Assembly (NCBI RefSeq): GCF_019597925.1
Contig: NZ_CP080442.1
Coordinates: 1,033,001 to 1,097,000, forward strand
Origin: [Clostridium] scindens
GTDB taxonomy: Bacteria; Bacillota; Clostridia; Lachnospirales; Lachnospiraceae
DNA: 64,000 nucleotides
Direction: 5' to 3'
A program made the position numbers and the translations under genes. The notes under the pieces are model-generated. The model had not been told where the DNA came from. It saw only the letters and a program-made list of their open reading frames with translations, and did not search any database. Shown piece by piece: positions 17,472 to 25,326 of the stretch; position 1 is the first letter of the stretch, and every line of letters starts with the position of its first letter.

Positions 17472-18463
17472 GCGAAGTAATATTGGAAATCAAAGATTTG
17501 AAGAAGTATTTCCCTCTGGCCAATGGCAAGACAGTAAAAGCGGTAGACGGCGTGAGCATGAAGATGTATAAGGGAGAGACGCTGGGGCTGGTCGGAGAAT
17601 CCGGATGCGGAAAAAGTACGATTGCCTATACGGTAGTCGGGATGTATGGAGCAACCTCCGGCCAGGTTATCTATGACAATATGGATATTGTAAAGAAGGG
17701 ATATAGAAGAACCCTGAAGCAAAAAGGCGATATACAGATCGTGTTCCAGGATCCAGGATCTTCCCTGAATTCCCGGCGCACGATTGAGAAGAGCATGGAA
17801 GTGCCGCTGGATATCCACGATAAGATGAGCAAAGAAGAGAAAGAGAAGCGCGTCGAAGAATTGCTGGAAATGGTGGGCCTTCCAAAAGACTATAAGAACA
17901 AGATGCCAAGAAACATCGGCGGAGGCGAGAGGCAGCTGGTTTCCGTAGCCAGAGCGCTGGCGACCAACCCGGAACTAATCATTCTGGATGAGCCGACTTC
18001 AGCGCTGGACGTTTCAGTCCAGGCAAAGGTCATCAGTACATTGATAGAATTACAGAAGAAGCTGGAACTGTCTTACCTGTTTATCACGCATGATCTGAGC
18101 CTGATGCGCAACGTGGCATCCCGTGTGGCGATCCTGTATCTGGGCAGGCTGTGCGAGCTGGCGCCGACAGCGGAGTTCTTCCAGGCGCCGCTGCATCCGT
18201 ATACGAAGATGCTGCTATCCTCCATTCCGGTAGTTACGGAGGAAGAGGAGGCGATGAAGCCAGATCAGATCGTGTCCCAGGGAGAGATCCCCTCTCCGGT
18301 GAATGCGCCAAAAGGATGTACCTTTCACACCAGATGCAAGGACTGCATGGAAATATGCAAGACAACAGCGCCAGTAATGGTGGAAGTAGCGCCGGAGCAT
18401 ATGGTCTGCTGCCATAAGTATACGGCGCAGGCAATCAAGAAAGAGGGGGAGACGGACGTATGA
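17468..18463 (+). CDS. Peptide ABC transporter ATPase, DppF type
   Basis: Second ATPase subunit, 331 residues, with Walker A GESGCGKST near residue 44, signature region GGGERQLVSVARAL near 155, Walker B ILDEPTSALD near 178 and H-loop ITHD. It also has a C-terminal cysteine motif (CTFHTRCKDCMEIC). In the signature the usual LSGGQ is IGGGE, a common DppF variant. I choose ATG 17468, which overlaps the upstream stop as ATGA behind GAGGAGGGGAG; a frame opening at 17441 lies within the DppD gene. Its own stop overlaps the next ATG the same way. Confidence 0.92.
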   Translation: MSEVILEIKDLKKYFPLANGKTVKAVDGVSMKMYKGETLGLVGESGCGKSTIAYTVVGMYGATSGQVIYDNMDIVKKGYRRTLKQKGDIQIVFQDPGSSLNSRRTIEKSMEVPLDIHDKMSKEEKEKRVEELLEMVGLPKDYKNKMPRNIGGGERQLVSVARALATNPELIILDEPTSALDVSVQAKVISTLIELQKKLELSYLFITHDLSLMRNVASRVAILYLGRLCELAPTAEFFQAPLHPYTKMLLSSIPVVTEEEEAMKPDQIVSQGEIPSPVNAPKGCTFHTRCKDCMEICKTTAPVMVEVAPEHMVCCHKYTAQAIKKEGETDV

Positions 18464-19500
18464 TAAGCGGCGATTTGCAGAAAGCGGCAGAGGTTCTGGT
18501 AAACGTTCTGCTGAAGACTCAAAAAGGAGAAACCTTCGTGATCACGGCGGATACGGCTGTGGATGCGTCGGTAATTGAAGTAATTGGGCGGGCAGCCTTC
18601 GCTGCGGGCGCAAAGCCACTGGTCGCCCTGATTCCCACGCCAGGAGGGGTCAGCCTGGCAGCAGATCCAGATATTCAGGTAGAAGGCTTGAGCGGTATGA
18701 TCTCCAAAGCGGATGTCTGGGTGGAGTTGAATGTGAAATGGCTGCTGTATTCTACTCCATTTTACAATGCCAAAAAGGCCAATCCAAAACTACGGCATAT
18801 GTGCCTTACGGGAACCAACGCCGATACACTGATACGCTGTGTCGGAAAAGTCAACTATCCGGCGATGAGAAGATTTTCCGAGATCCTGCGTGAAAGGATC
18901 AAAGAGGCCCATAACGTGCGGATGGTCTCCCAGGATGGAGATGAGATTACCTTCGTCAATGTGCCGGACCGCCCTGTTTCCTGCAAACTGGGCGATGCCA
19001 GCGTGCCGGGAACACATCTGTTCGTAGGCCAGATCGGATGGACTCCGATGCTGGAGAGCGTAAATGGCACGATCAGCCTGGACGGATCGGTAGCGCCGGA
19101 TATTGGATTGATCGAGAGTCCGGTAAAAATAGAAGTAAAAGATGGCTGCATTATCTCGATGTCAGGTGGAGAAGAGGCCAAAAGGTATGAGATGTGGCTT
19201 AAGAGCTTCGGACATCCCCAGATGCTGCGCATCTCGCATGCCGGCATTGGCTTCCATCCCGGCGCGAAACTGATCGGAGACATTCTCCTGGATCAGCGCG
19301 TGTGGGGCTCCACCACGTGGGGATTTGGAAGCATCGGCGCAGGAATGCTGCCTCCAGACGGAGTCTACGCGCCGTCGCATTCAGATGCGGTTTCGTTAAA
19401 TACAGATATCTATCTGGACGATCAGCCATTGTGGATTCGCGGGAATCTTGTGGACGAGGAATTGAAATCATTCGAAAGTGAATTGACAGCGTTAAGATAG
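18460..19500 (+). CDS. M29/NicX-type metalloprotein, copy 1
   Basis: A 346-residue member of the M29 aminopeptidase superfamily, which also includes the ring-opening dioxygenase NicX. The N-terminal domain is a Rossmann-like fold (KGETFVITADT near 26-36). The C-terminal metal region has RISHAGIGFHPG near 257-268, DQRVWGSTTWGFG near 277-289 and the ligand pair SHSD near 306-309. It is coupled by ATGA overlap to the peptide importer, so release of N-terminal residues from imported peptides is the simplest role. NicX-like cleavage cannot be excluded, because the His and SHxD ligands are shared. Two relatives lie in the same cluster. Confidence 0.78.
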   Translation: MISGDLQKAAEVLVNVLLKTQKGETFVITADTAVDASVIEVIGRAAFAAGAKPLVALIPTPGGVSLAADPDIQVEGLSGMISKADVWVELNVKWLLYSTPFYNAKKANPKLRHMCLTGTNADTLIRCVGKVNYPAMRRFSEILRERIKEAHNVRMVSQDGDEITFVNVPDRPVSCKLGDASVPGTHLFVGQIGWTPMLESVNGTISLDGSVAPDIGLIESPVKIEVKDGCIISMSGGEEAKRYEMWLKSFGHPQMLRISHAGIGFHPGAKLIGDILLDQRVWGSTTWGFGSIGAGMLPPDGVYAPSHSDAVSLNTDIYLDDQPLWIRGNLVDEELKSFESELTALR

Positions 19501-19514
19501 GAGGGAGCATAAAA

Positions 19515-20561
19515 ATGGGAGAGTTCTTATACGAATTTGAACTAGGAAAAGCAGCCGATGTGATTGTAAAAGAATTATTCAAAGTAAAGCCAGGCGAAAA
19601 CTTTGTGATTACCGCGGACAGCAGAAGCGATGAACGGGTGGTAAACGCCACCGCGCGGGCAATCTATGCCGCCGGGGCCAAGCCGATGGTGATCTGGACG
19701 GCTACGCCGCCGGGGCCGGGAAAGCAGGTGGATGACTTCCTGCCATCCGGGGCGATCAAGGCAGCCTTGATGGAAGCCGACTGCTGGATTGAATACAATA
19801 CGATGTACATCTTATATTCGGATACCTATGAGGAAGTTGCGCATACGAATAAGAAGCTTCGCCTCCTGTGCCTTCCGGGCATGCACGTAGACGTTTTCAT
19901 CCGCCTGTTTGCCAATACAGACCATGAGGCATTGCGGGATCTATTGCACGCGGTAAGGGATAAGATCCGCTCGGCAAAGCATGTAAGGCTTACCAGTACG
20001 GCAGGAGAGGATATCGAGTTTGACAATCATCCCGATTATCCGATCAATGCAAGAGACGGCTATGCCGATGAGCCGGGAACCTTCATGCTGGCAGGAATGA
20101 TCTCCTGGACCCCGGATCTGGATACCGTAAATGGAGTGATTGCAATTGACGGCTCTCTGGTGCCGCAGTTTGGCGTATTGGAACAGCCGGTAAAGATCTA
20201 TATGAAGAATGGCGTGATCGATCATGTGGAAGGCGGAGCAATCGCAGAGCAGTGGGAAAAATATATGCGGGACTTCCAGCATCCCCAGATGCTGCGTCCG
20301 GCCCACGTTTGCGTGGGATTCCACCCGAATGCAAAACTTACGGGACAGCTGGGAGAAGATGAGCGCATCTATGGAGGCTCCCAGTGGGGCTTTGGGGCAA
20401 TTGGTAGCTTCCTGATGCCGCCAAATGGCATCCCGGCTCCGTCCCATATAGACGCTACCTGCCTCAGAGTATCCATTTATCTGGACGGAGTGGCGATTAC
20501 GCAGGATGGCGAGATCGTAGACGAAGAGTTAAAAAAATATGCTGCCAGATTAGGCAGATAG
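19515..20561 (+). CDS. M29/NicX-type metalloprotein, copy 2
   Basis: 348 residues, clearly homologous to copy 1 from end to end: PGENFVITADSRSDERVV near 25-42, RPAHVCVGFHPNAKLTG near 256-272, DERIYGGSQWGFG near 278-290 and the ligand pair SHID near 308-311. It starts 14 bases after copy 1 with a GGAGG site, so the pair arose by duplication and is co-expressed. Substrate specificity probably differs, since the residues between the metal motifs diverge. It could act as a separate enzyme or form a hetero-oligomer with copy 1; the sequence does not decide. Confidence 0.78.
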   Translation: MGEFLYEFELGKAADVIVKELFKVKPGENFVITADSRSDERVVNATARAIYAAGAKPMVIWTATPPGPGKQVDDFLPSGAIKAALMEADCWIEYNTMYILYSDTYEEVAHTNKKLRLLCLPGMHVDVFIRLFANTDHEALRDLLHAVRDKIRSAKHVRLTSTAGEDIEFDNHPDYPINARDGYADEPGTFMLAGMISWTPDLDTVNGVIAIDGSLVPQFGVLEQPVKIYMKNGVIDHVEGGAIAEQWEKYMRDFQHPQMLRPAHVCVGFHPNAKLTGQLGEDERIYGGSQWGFGAIGSFLMPPNGIPAPSHIDATCLRVSIYLDGVAITQDGEIVDEELKKYAARLGR

Positions 20562-20579
20562 ATAAAAAGAGGTTAATGC

Positions 20580-21986
20580 GTGGAAAAAATATTAGAGGAA
20601 CTGGTGGAGCAATATCGGGATGAGATTGTGGAAACCACCAAAAAATTAGTCGCCCTTCCGAGCCTATACGAGGAAGGAAACGAAACATATCCATTTGGAG
20701 AGCCGATCGGAAAAGCGCTGGAAAAGGTTCTTGAGATATCCGAAGAAATGGGATTTGAAACCTGCAGCCATGACGGCTATGTAGGCACGGTCAAATGGGG
20801 CAATGAGGGGAAGCAGATCGGCATCCTGACCCATATTGACGTTGTCCCTCCCGGGGAGGGGTGGACATATCCGCCTTTTGAGGGAACCATAGAAAATGGG
20901 AGGCTGTATGGAAGAGGCTCTCTGGACGATAAGGGGCCGATGGCCGCGTCGCTTTTTGCGATGAAGGCGATAAAGGAAAGCGGGCTTCCGGTAAAAAATC
21001 ATGTGTGCCATATTATCGGAACAGACGAAGAAAGTGGTTTCATGAGATGCCTGAAGAATTATCTGGAAAAGGAGCCGGCTCCCTGGGGCGGATTTTCGCC
21101 GGATGGGGAATTTCCAGTTATCCATGCGGAAAAAGGGATCCTTAGGTTCTATGTGACAGACCGCTGGGAGAATACGAATGACGATGACGGGCTTATCCTG
21201 GTGGAAGTCGGCGGGGGAACCAAGGTAAATGTAGTGCCGGCGTTTGCGTCCGCGCTTGTACGCGGAGGCGAGGATGCGCAGGGGGTATTGGAACAATGCC
21301 GGGACGCCTTTGCGGACAAAGATAAGATATCATTCGAGCCAGAAGACGGTGGATGGAGAGTAAAGGCAAAAGGAATGAGCGGACATTCTTCACAGCCGTG
21401 GAATGGGGACAACGCGATTAATACGCTGCTTCGGTATTTGCTGTCGCTTCCCCTTCGTGAAAATGGGCAGATGCTATTCGCGTCTAAGATTGCAGGCCTG
21501 TTTGGCGACGGCTATCGCGGAGAACGTCTGGGAGTGGCATGCGAAGATCAATTATCCGGCATTCTCACGCTGTCTCTGGGAGTTCTTAAAATTGGAAGCG
21601 AGGATGGAAAGGCCACGGTGGAAATCAGATATCCGATCCATGCTTCAGATGAAGTCATCCAGAAGACCTTGATGGTGGCCTGCCAGGATTCCGGGGTAGA
21701 TATAGAGATCATACAGGATAAAAAGCATATCTATTATCCGGTAAAGGCGCCGCTGGTGCAGGAACTTCTGAAAGTATATCAGGAAACCACGGGAAGAACG
21801 GAAGCGCCAGTCGTGATTGGCGGAGGTACCTATTGCAGGGCGGTAGATAATTTTGTCGCATACGGGCCTGTATTTCCGGGACAGCGGGAACTGGCGCACG
21901 AGCCGGACGAGTATATCGGCGTAGAAGATCTGATATTGACGGCGAAAATCTATGCGCAGGCGCTTTATGCGTTATTGAATATGTAA
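20580..21986 (+). CDS. M20 family dipeptidase (Sapep/PepV-like)
   Basis: Zinc- or manganese-dependent cytoplasmic dipeptidase, 468 residues. M20 metal motifs are complete: HIDVVPPGEGW near 85, GRGSLDDKGP near 117 (bridging Asp), EE in GTDEESG near 149 (catalytic Glu), and the C-terminal His region GGGTYCRAVDNFVAYGP. A lid domain lies between about 180 and 380. The start is GTG 20580 behind AAGAGG; no better ATG exists. It would split imported dipeptides into amino acids and follows the second M29 gene by 18 bases. Confidence 0.88.
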   Translation: MEKILEELVEQYRDEIVETTKKLVALPSLYEEGNETYPFGEPIGKALEKVLEISEEMGFETCSHDGYVGTVKWGNEGKQIGILTHIDVVPPGEGWTYPPFEGTIENGRLYGRGSLDDKGPMAASLFAMKAIKESGLPVKNHVCHIIGTDEESGFMRCLKNYLEKEPAPWGGFSPDGEFPVIHAEKGILRFYVTDRWENTNDDDGLILVEVGGGTKVNVVPAFASALVRGGEDAQGVLEQCRDAFADKDKISFEPEDGGWRVKAKGMSGHSSQPWNGDNAINTLLRYLLSLPLRENGQMLFASKIAGLFGDGYRGERLGVACEDQLSGILTLSLGVLKIGSEDGKATVEIRYPIHASDEVIQKTLMVACQDSGVDIEIIQDKKHIYYPVKAPLVQELLKVYQETTGRTEAPVVIGGGTYCRAVDNFVAYGPVFPGQRELAHEPDEYIGVEDLILTAKIYAQALYALLNM

Positions 21987-22012
21987 AGCCGGATGGGACA
22001 GGAGGTCTGACG

Positions 22013-22807
22013 ATGCTGAAAATAGGATTGATTCAACTGGCGGTTATGGAAGGCAGATGCCAGGAAAATATGCTTCATATTAAAGAACTTGCCAAGAAAT
22101 ATGCCAAGGATGATGTTGACCTGCTCTGTTTTCCGGAATTGTGCGTCAGCGGATATGATTTTGAAAAAGCGCAGCATTGTGCAAACGAGGCGGAGTTCTT
22201 TTCCGAACTTGCCAGAGAATGCAATACTGCGATCGCCGCCGGCATTCATGTAGAAGAAGAGGGCCGGCATTACGATGCGGCCTGCCTCTTTGACGAGACG
22301 GGGACCCTTCTGGGAGAGTATCGGAAAATCCATCTATGGGATAAGGAATGTGAATTTTTTGAGCGTGGGGACAGCCTTTTGGTGATACCGTTTAAAGGAT
22401 GGAAGATCGGGCTTCTGATCTGCGCGGATATGAGATTCTTCGAGATATCTACCCCGCTTAAGAATATGGGGGCAGATGTCATCCTTTATCCAAGCGCATG
22501 GATTGCGGGCTGGAAAGAACTGCTTCACTTATGCGGCAGAATGCGCGCGGCCGAGAACCAGATCTATACGATTGCCTTAAACCGGGCTTCTGGCGACGTG
22601 GCTTACTGCGGCGGAACTGCCCTTATGGGACCGGATGGCAGTATCCGGAGCATGCTGGATCATGATCAGGAGGCGTACCTGGAAGTAGTGCTGGAAAAAT
22701 CCCAGATCCAGGCGGCAAGAAACGCGCTGGAATGGGAAAGCCTGAAATTTCCGGAGATATATCAAAAGTATGACCAATACAGGTTCATGAAACGAAAGGA
22801 GATATGA
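22013..22807 (+). CDS. Nitrilase-family carbon-nitrogen hydrolase
   Basis: A 264-residue C-N hydrolase. The Glu-Lys-Cys triad is in place: Glu in FPELCVSGYD near residue 42, Lys in YRKIHLWD near 107, Cys in LICADMRFFE near 140. Members cleave amides, ureido compounds or N-carbamoyl amino acids to acids and ammonia. With an Asp/Glu/hydantoin-type racemase two genes on and peptidases around it, an N-carbamyl- or omega-amidase step in the handling of unusual amino acids is plausible but not shown. AGGAGG-like site upstream of ATG 22013. Confidence 0.85.
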   Translation: MLKIGLIQLAVMEGRCQENMLHIKELAKKYAKDDVDLLCFPELCVSGYDFEKAQHCANEAEFFSELARECNTAIAAGIHVEEEGRHYDAACLFDETGTLLGEYRKIHLWDKECEFFERGDSLLVIPFKGWKIGLLICADMRFFEISTPLKNMGADVILYPSAWIAGWKELLHLCGRMRAAENQIYTIALNRASGDVAYCGGTALMGPDGSIRSMLDHDQEAYLEVVLEKSQIQAARNALEWESLKFPEIYQKYDQYRFMKRKEI

Positions 22808-22809
22808 AA

Positions 22810-23877
22810 ATGGAATGGAACATAGGCGTTGAAATGAGAAATGAATATAGAAGAATGGAACTTGCCCGTGCGGCAATGAAGCTGGTAAGGGATATCATGC
22901 TGTGCAAGCCGGGCGAGAACCTGGTGATCACGTATGACACCTGCGTAGATGAAAGAGTCGTTCATGCTTTGACAGAGGCAGCCTATACGATTGAAAGCGT
23001 TCCAACGGTCATCTATTATCCGACTGCGGAAGGCTTCTATGCAGACCCGCCAAAGCCGGTGGCCGACGCGATTGCTGCCGCGGACGTGTGGATCGAGCTG
23101 ACCTACGCTTCGATCATGCATGGACCTGCATATCGCAAAGCAGTGGATGAAAATGGCGCGCGGTATATCTGCGCTACGGGCCTGGATACGGAGATGCTGG
23201 TAAACTGCATCGGAAAGATTAATGTAGATAAAGTCATCGAGTTAGGAGAATATTTTAAATACCGCCTGGAAAATGCCCAGGATATTCATGTACTGACCAA
23301 AGAAGGAATGGACCTTCGCGGGAACATGGGAGGACGCAAGGTTCGACACTCCGGCATCAAGGCAACGGAGAAAGGCTATCCGGTAATGCTGACCGGGCAG
23401 ACCAGCTGGTGCCCCATCGAAGAGTCGATCGAAGGAACGCTGGTATTTGACGGGGCCGTATTCCCCCCGGATTCGCTGGGAATCTTAAGAGAGAAGATCT
23501 TTATTGAATTCAAAGAAGGCAGAGTCGTGGATGTCACCGGCGGGCCGGAGGCAGAGATATACAAAAAATGGCTGCATTCCTTTGACGATCCGAATATGCT
23601 GCGCCTGGCTCACTATTCCCAGGGCTTTAACCCGGGAGTGCGTAAAGTGACCGGCCGTATCGTAGAAGATGAGCGCGTGTTTGGCTGTATGGAATTCGGA
23701 ATCGGAAGCCAGGGCATCAAGATTGGCGGCAAGCACTGGAGCGCGGCGTCCCATTCCGATGGCATCGTTCTTCATCCGACCATCATCCTGGACGGGGAAA
23801 AACTGGAAGAAGACGGCGTGTATGTGGATGAGACGGCATGCAAGCTGTGCAAAGAACTAGGGATCGCTGGATATTAA
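22810..23877 (+). CDS. M29/NicX-type metalloprotein, copy 3
   Basis: Third and most divergent relative, about 355 residues: PGENLVITYDTCVDERVV near 35-52, RLAHYSQGFNPGVRKVTG in the C-terminal half, DERVFGCMEFGIG, then SHSD with H and D kept. The GFHP of copies 1 and 2 is GFNP here, and the WGFG element is FGIG, so its active site differs. ATG 22804 overlaps the amidase stop but stands only two bases from the GGAG site; ATG 22810 in the same frame has normal spacing and I prefer it. It lies between the amidase and the racemase rather than next to its paralogs, which suggests a distinct step. Confidence 0.75.
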   Translation: MEWNIGVEMRNEYRRMELARAAMKLVRDIMLCKPGENLVITYDTCVDERVVHALTEAAYTIESVPTVIYYPTAEGFYADPPKPVADAIAAADVWIELTYASIMHGPAYRKAVDENGARYICATGLDTEMLVNCIGKINVDKVIELGEYFKYRLENAQDIHVLTKEGMDLRGNMGGRKVRHSGIKATEKGYPVMLTGQTSWCPIEESIEGTLVFDGAVFPPDSLGILREKIFIEFKEGRVVDVTGGPEAEIYKKWLHSFDDPNMLRLAHYSQGFNPGVRKVTGRIVEDERVFGCMEFGIGSQGIKIGGKHWSAASHSDGIVLHPTIILDGEKLEEDGVYVDETACKLCKELGIAGY

Positions 23878-23905
23878 GGCGGATACATAGCCTCAGGGAG
23901 AGAAC

Positions 23906-24685
23906 ATGAAGCGTAAAAAAAAGATATTATTTCTTAAGGCAGTTGCCTATGGCGACTTAAATGAGGAGATAAAAACCTATTTGGACCAGTATAAGGACGA
24001 GACAACCGAACTGGAAGTAAGGAATATCCAGATCGGCCCTAAGCATCTGGAATATCAATACTACCAGGCATTGGCAGGGGCACAGATACTGAAAGAATTA
24101 CTAAGGGCGGAAAAGGAGGGATTCGATGCCGCCTGCATCAGCTGCTTCGACGATCCATTCCTGTATCCGGCAAGGGAGATCAGCAAAAATATGGTGGTAA
24201 CCGCGCCTGGAGAGGCGAGCATGCATCTGGCATCCGTACTTGGAAATTCTTTCTCCATCATAGTAGGAAGAGATAAATGGATCCCGCAGATGAGAGAAAA
24301 CGTATGCAAATATGGCCTGGAAAGGAAGCTTGCTTCCTTCCGAAGCCTGGGCATGGGCGTGCTGGATTTCCACAAGGATGAAAGGGCTACGATGGAGAGG
24401 TTCCGGCAGGAAATTCGCCTGGCTATAGAAAAAGACCGCGCTGAAGTGATCATTCTGGGATGCAGCATGCAGTTTGGGTTTTACAAGGAACTTCAGCAGG
24501 AATTTGGCGTTCCGGTGATCGACTGCATGATCGCCAGCCTGAAGCAGGCGGAATATCTGCTGGAACTCCGGGAAAAGGCGGGGTGGCACTTCGGCAGAAG
24601 AGGACTGTACGAAAGGCCCGACCCAGAAGAAATGCGTGATTGGCAGTTGGACGAGTGTTTTAACCTGGAAGGTTTGCTTGATTAG
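23906..24685 (+). CDS. Asp/Glu/hydantoin-type racemase family protein
   Basis: A 259-residue member of the Asp/Glu racemase superfamily. Two cysteines act as the acid-base pair in this family; here they lie in CISCFDDPFLYP near residue 76 and ILGCSMQFGF near 187, the spacing and wording seen in hydantoin racemases (GCFGDP...LGCAGM). It probably interconverts stereoisomers of an amino acid or derivative. As the last gene of the peptide cluster, it suggests that the pathway deals with D-residues or racemic intermediates. A C-terminal extension (about 225-259) has no recognised motif. The promoter of the next gene overlaps its 3' end. Confidence 0.75.
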   Translation: MKRKKKILFLKAVAYGDLNEEIKTYLDQYKDETTELEVRNIQIGPKHLEYQYYQALAGAQILKELLRAEKEGFDAACISCFDDPFLYPAREISKNMVVTAPGEASMHLASVLGNSFSIIVGRDKWIPQMRENVCKYGLERKLASFRSLGMGVLDFHKDERATMERFRQEIRLAIEKDRAEVIILGCSMQFGFYKELQQEFGVPVIDCMIASLKQAEYLLELREKAGWHFGRRGLYERPDPEEMRDWQLDECFNLEGLLD

Positions 24686-24706
24686 TGCCTGTATTGATGT
24701 TACAAT
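24678..24706 (+). promoter_or_regulatory. Promoter for the leader-peptide/CD3324-like unit
   Basis: TTGATT (24678-24683), a 17-base spacer and TACAAT (24701-24706). It overlaps the stop of the racemase gene and would give a leader of about 170 bases before the regulator gene. Confidence 0.5.
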
Positions 24707-24735
24707 TTAAAAAAATGATTTTGGCGGTGATCGTT

Positions 24736-24792
24736 ATGCTTAGATGCAAGACCAAATGCAACGATGGCTGGCTCCATGCAAAGCCAGTATAA
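24736..24792 (+). CDS. Candidate 18-residue leader peptide
   Basis: A tiny frame, MLRCKTKCNDGWLHAKPV, preceded by TGGCGGTGAT, which differs from the ideal ribosome site at one base and stands four bases from the ATG. It ends inside a region able to form two competing hairpins (24768-24787 and 24772-24812). The arrangement resembles translational attenuation leaders. No run of one amino acid gives away the signal; two Cys, one Trp and three Lys codons are present. Expression is not proven. Confidence 0.4.
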   Translation: MLRCKTKCNDGWLHAKPV

Positions 24793-24812
24793 GGAGCAAC
24801 ATTTGCATGGAG
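24768..24812 (+). promoter_or_regulatory. Alternative hairpins before the CD3324-like gene
   Basis: CTCCATGCAAA (24772-24782) and TTTGCATGGAG (24802-24812) are a perfect 11-base inverted repeat. The left arm also belongs to a second stem, CTGGCT (24768-24773) with AGCCAG (24782-24787), so only one can form. No T-run follows, so this is not an intrinsic terminator. It could be an RNA switch or a DNA operator. Confidence 0.5.
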
Positions 24813-24884
24813 TAGGAATTGGTTGCGAACTTGATATTGCTGGCTTTGCTGCTTGACTATTTAATCAAGGAGGAGGCCTGCATC

Positions 24885-25148
24885 ATGAAGTATATTAATG
24901 CAAGCACGATTCTCCCGGACGAGCTGGTCGAGGAACTACAGAAATATGTTCAGGCAGGTTACATATATATTCCTGCAAAAGACGAGCAGCATAAGAACTG
25001 GGGCGAATTGTCCGGCTATCGGAAGGAACTTGCGAGACGCAATGCGTTGATCATTGCGGAGTATCGCAGCGGCGCTTCTATGGAAGAACTTGCAAAGCGT
25101 TATTCCCTTTCGGTCTATGCCATAAGAAAAATAATATATCAGAAATGA
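24885..25148 (+). CDS. CD3324-family small DNA-binding protein
   Basis: An 87-residue protein matching the clostridial CD3324/Mor-like family: N-terminal MKYINASTILPDELVEELQKYVQAG, a central IYIPA...WGELSGYRKELARRN block, and a C-terminal helix-turn-helix (SMEELAKRYSLSVYAIRKII). Members are annotated as putative transcription regulators of unknown target. ATG 24885 has AAGGAGGAGG upstream; a longer frame from 24819 would add a hydrophobic tail foreign to the family and lacks a ribosome site. It has its own promoter, leader and terminator, so it is a single-gene unit. The inverted repeat in the leader may be its own operator. Confidence 0.8.
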   Translation: MKYINASTILPDELVEELQKYVQAGYIYIPAKDEQHKNWGELSGYRKELARRNALIIAEYRSGASMEELAKRYSLSVYAIRKIIYQK

Positions 25149-25158
25149 TACATGGGAG

Positions 25159-25187
25159 GGCTGCTTATAGGCAGCCTTCTTTTTGTA
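25159..25187 (+). terminator. Intrinsic terminator after the CD3324-like gene
   Basis: GGCTGC (25159-25164), a six-base loop, and GCAGCC (25171-25176) followed by TTCTTTTTG. Confidence 0.85.
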
Positions 25188-25216
25188 TACGGAATATTGC
25201 TGTATCGTTTCGTATA

Positions 25217-25245
25217 TTGTGGACGTGGGCGCGTGCAAGTATGAT
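25217..25245 (+). promoter_or_regulatory. Candidate promoter of the Vat-like acetyltransferase
   Basis: TTGTGG (25217-25222), 17 bases, TATGAT (25240-25245). The leader of about 75 bases holds no obvious short peptide of the kind that controls erm or cat genes. Confidence 0.45.
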
Positions 25246-25326
25246 AGGAAACAGGAGATGTCTATAAGTATACATTCATACGGAACGACAGACATTAAAA
25301 CAAAGGACTAACAGGAGGATTTTATA

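Noticed and set aside
24819..24884. Longer start for the CD3324-like protein
   Set aside because: It adds a hydrophobic leader foreign to the family, while ATG 24885 has an ideal ribosome site.
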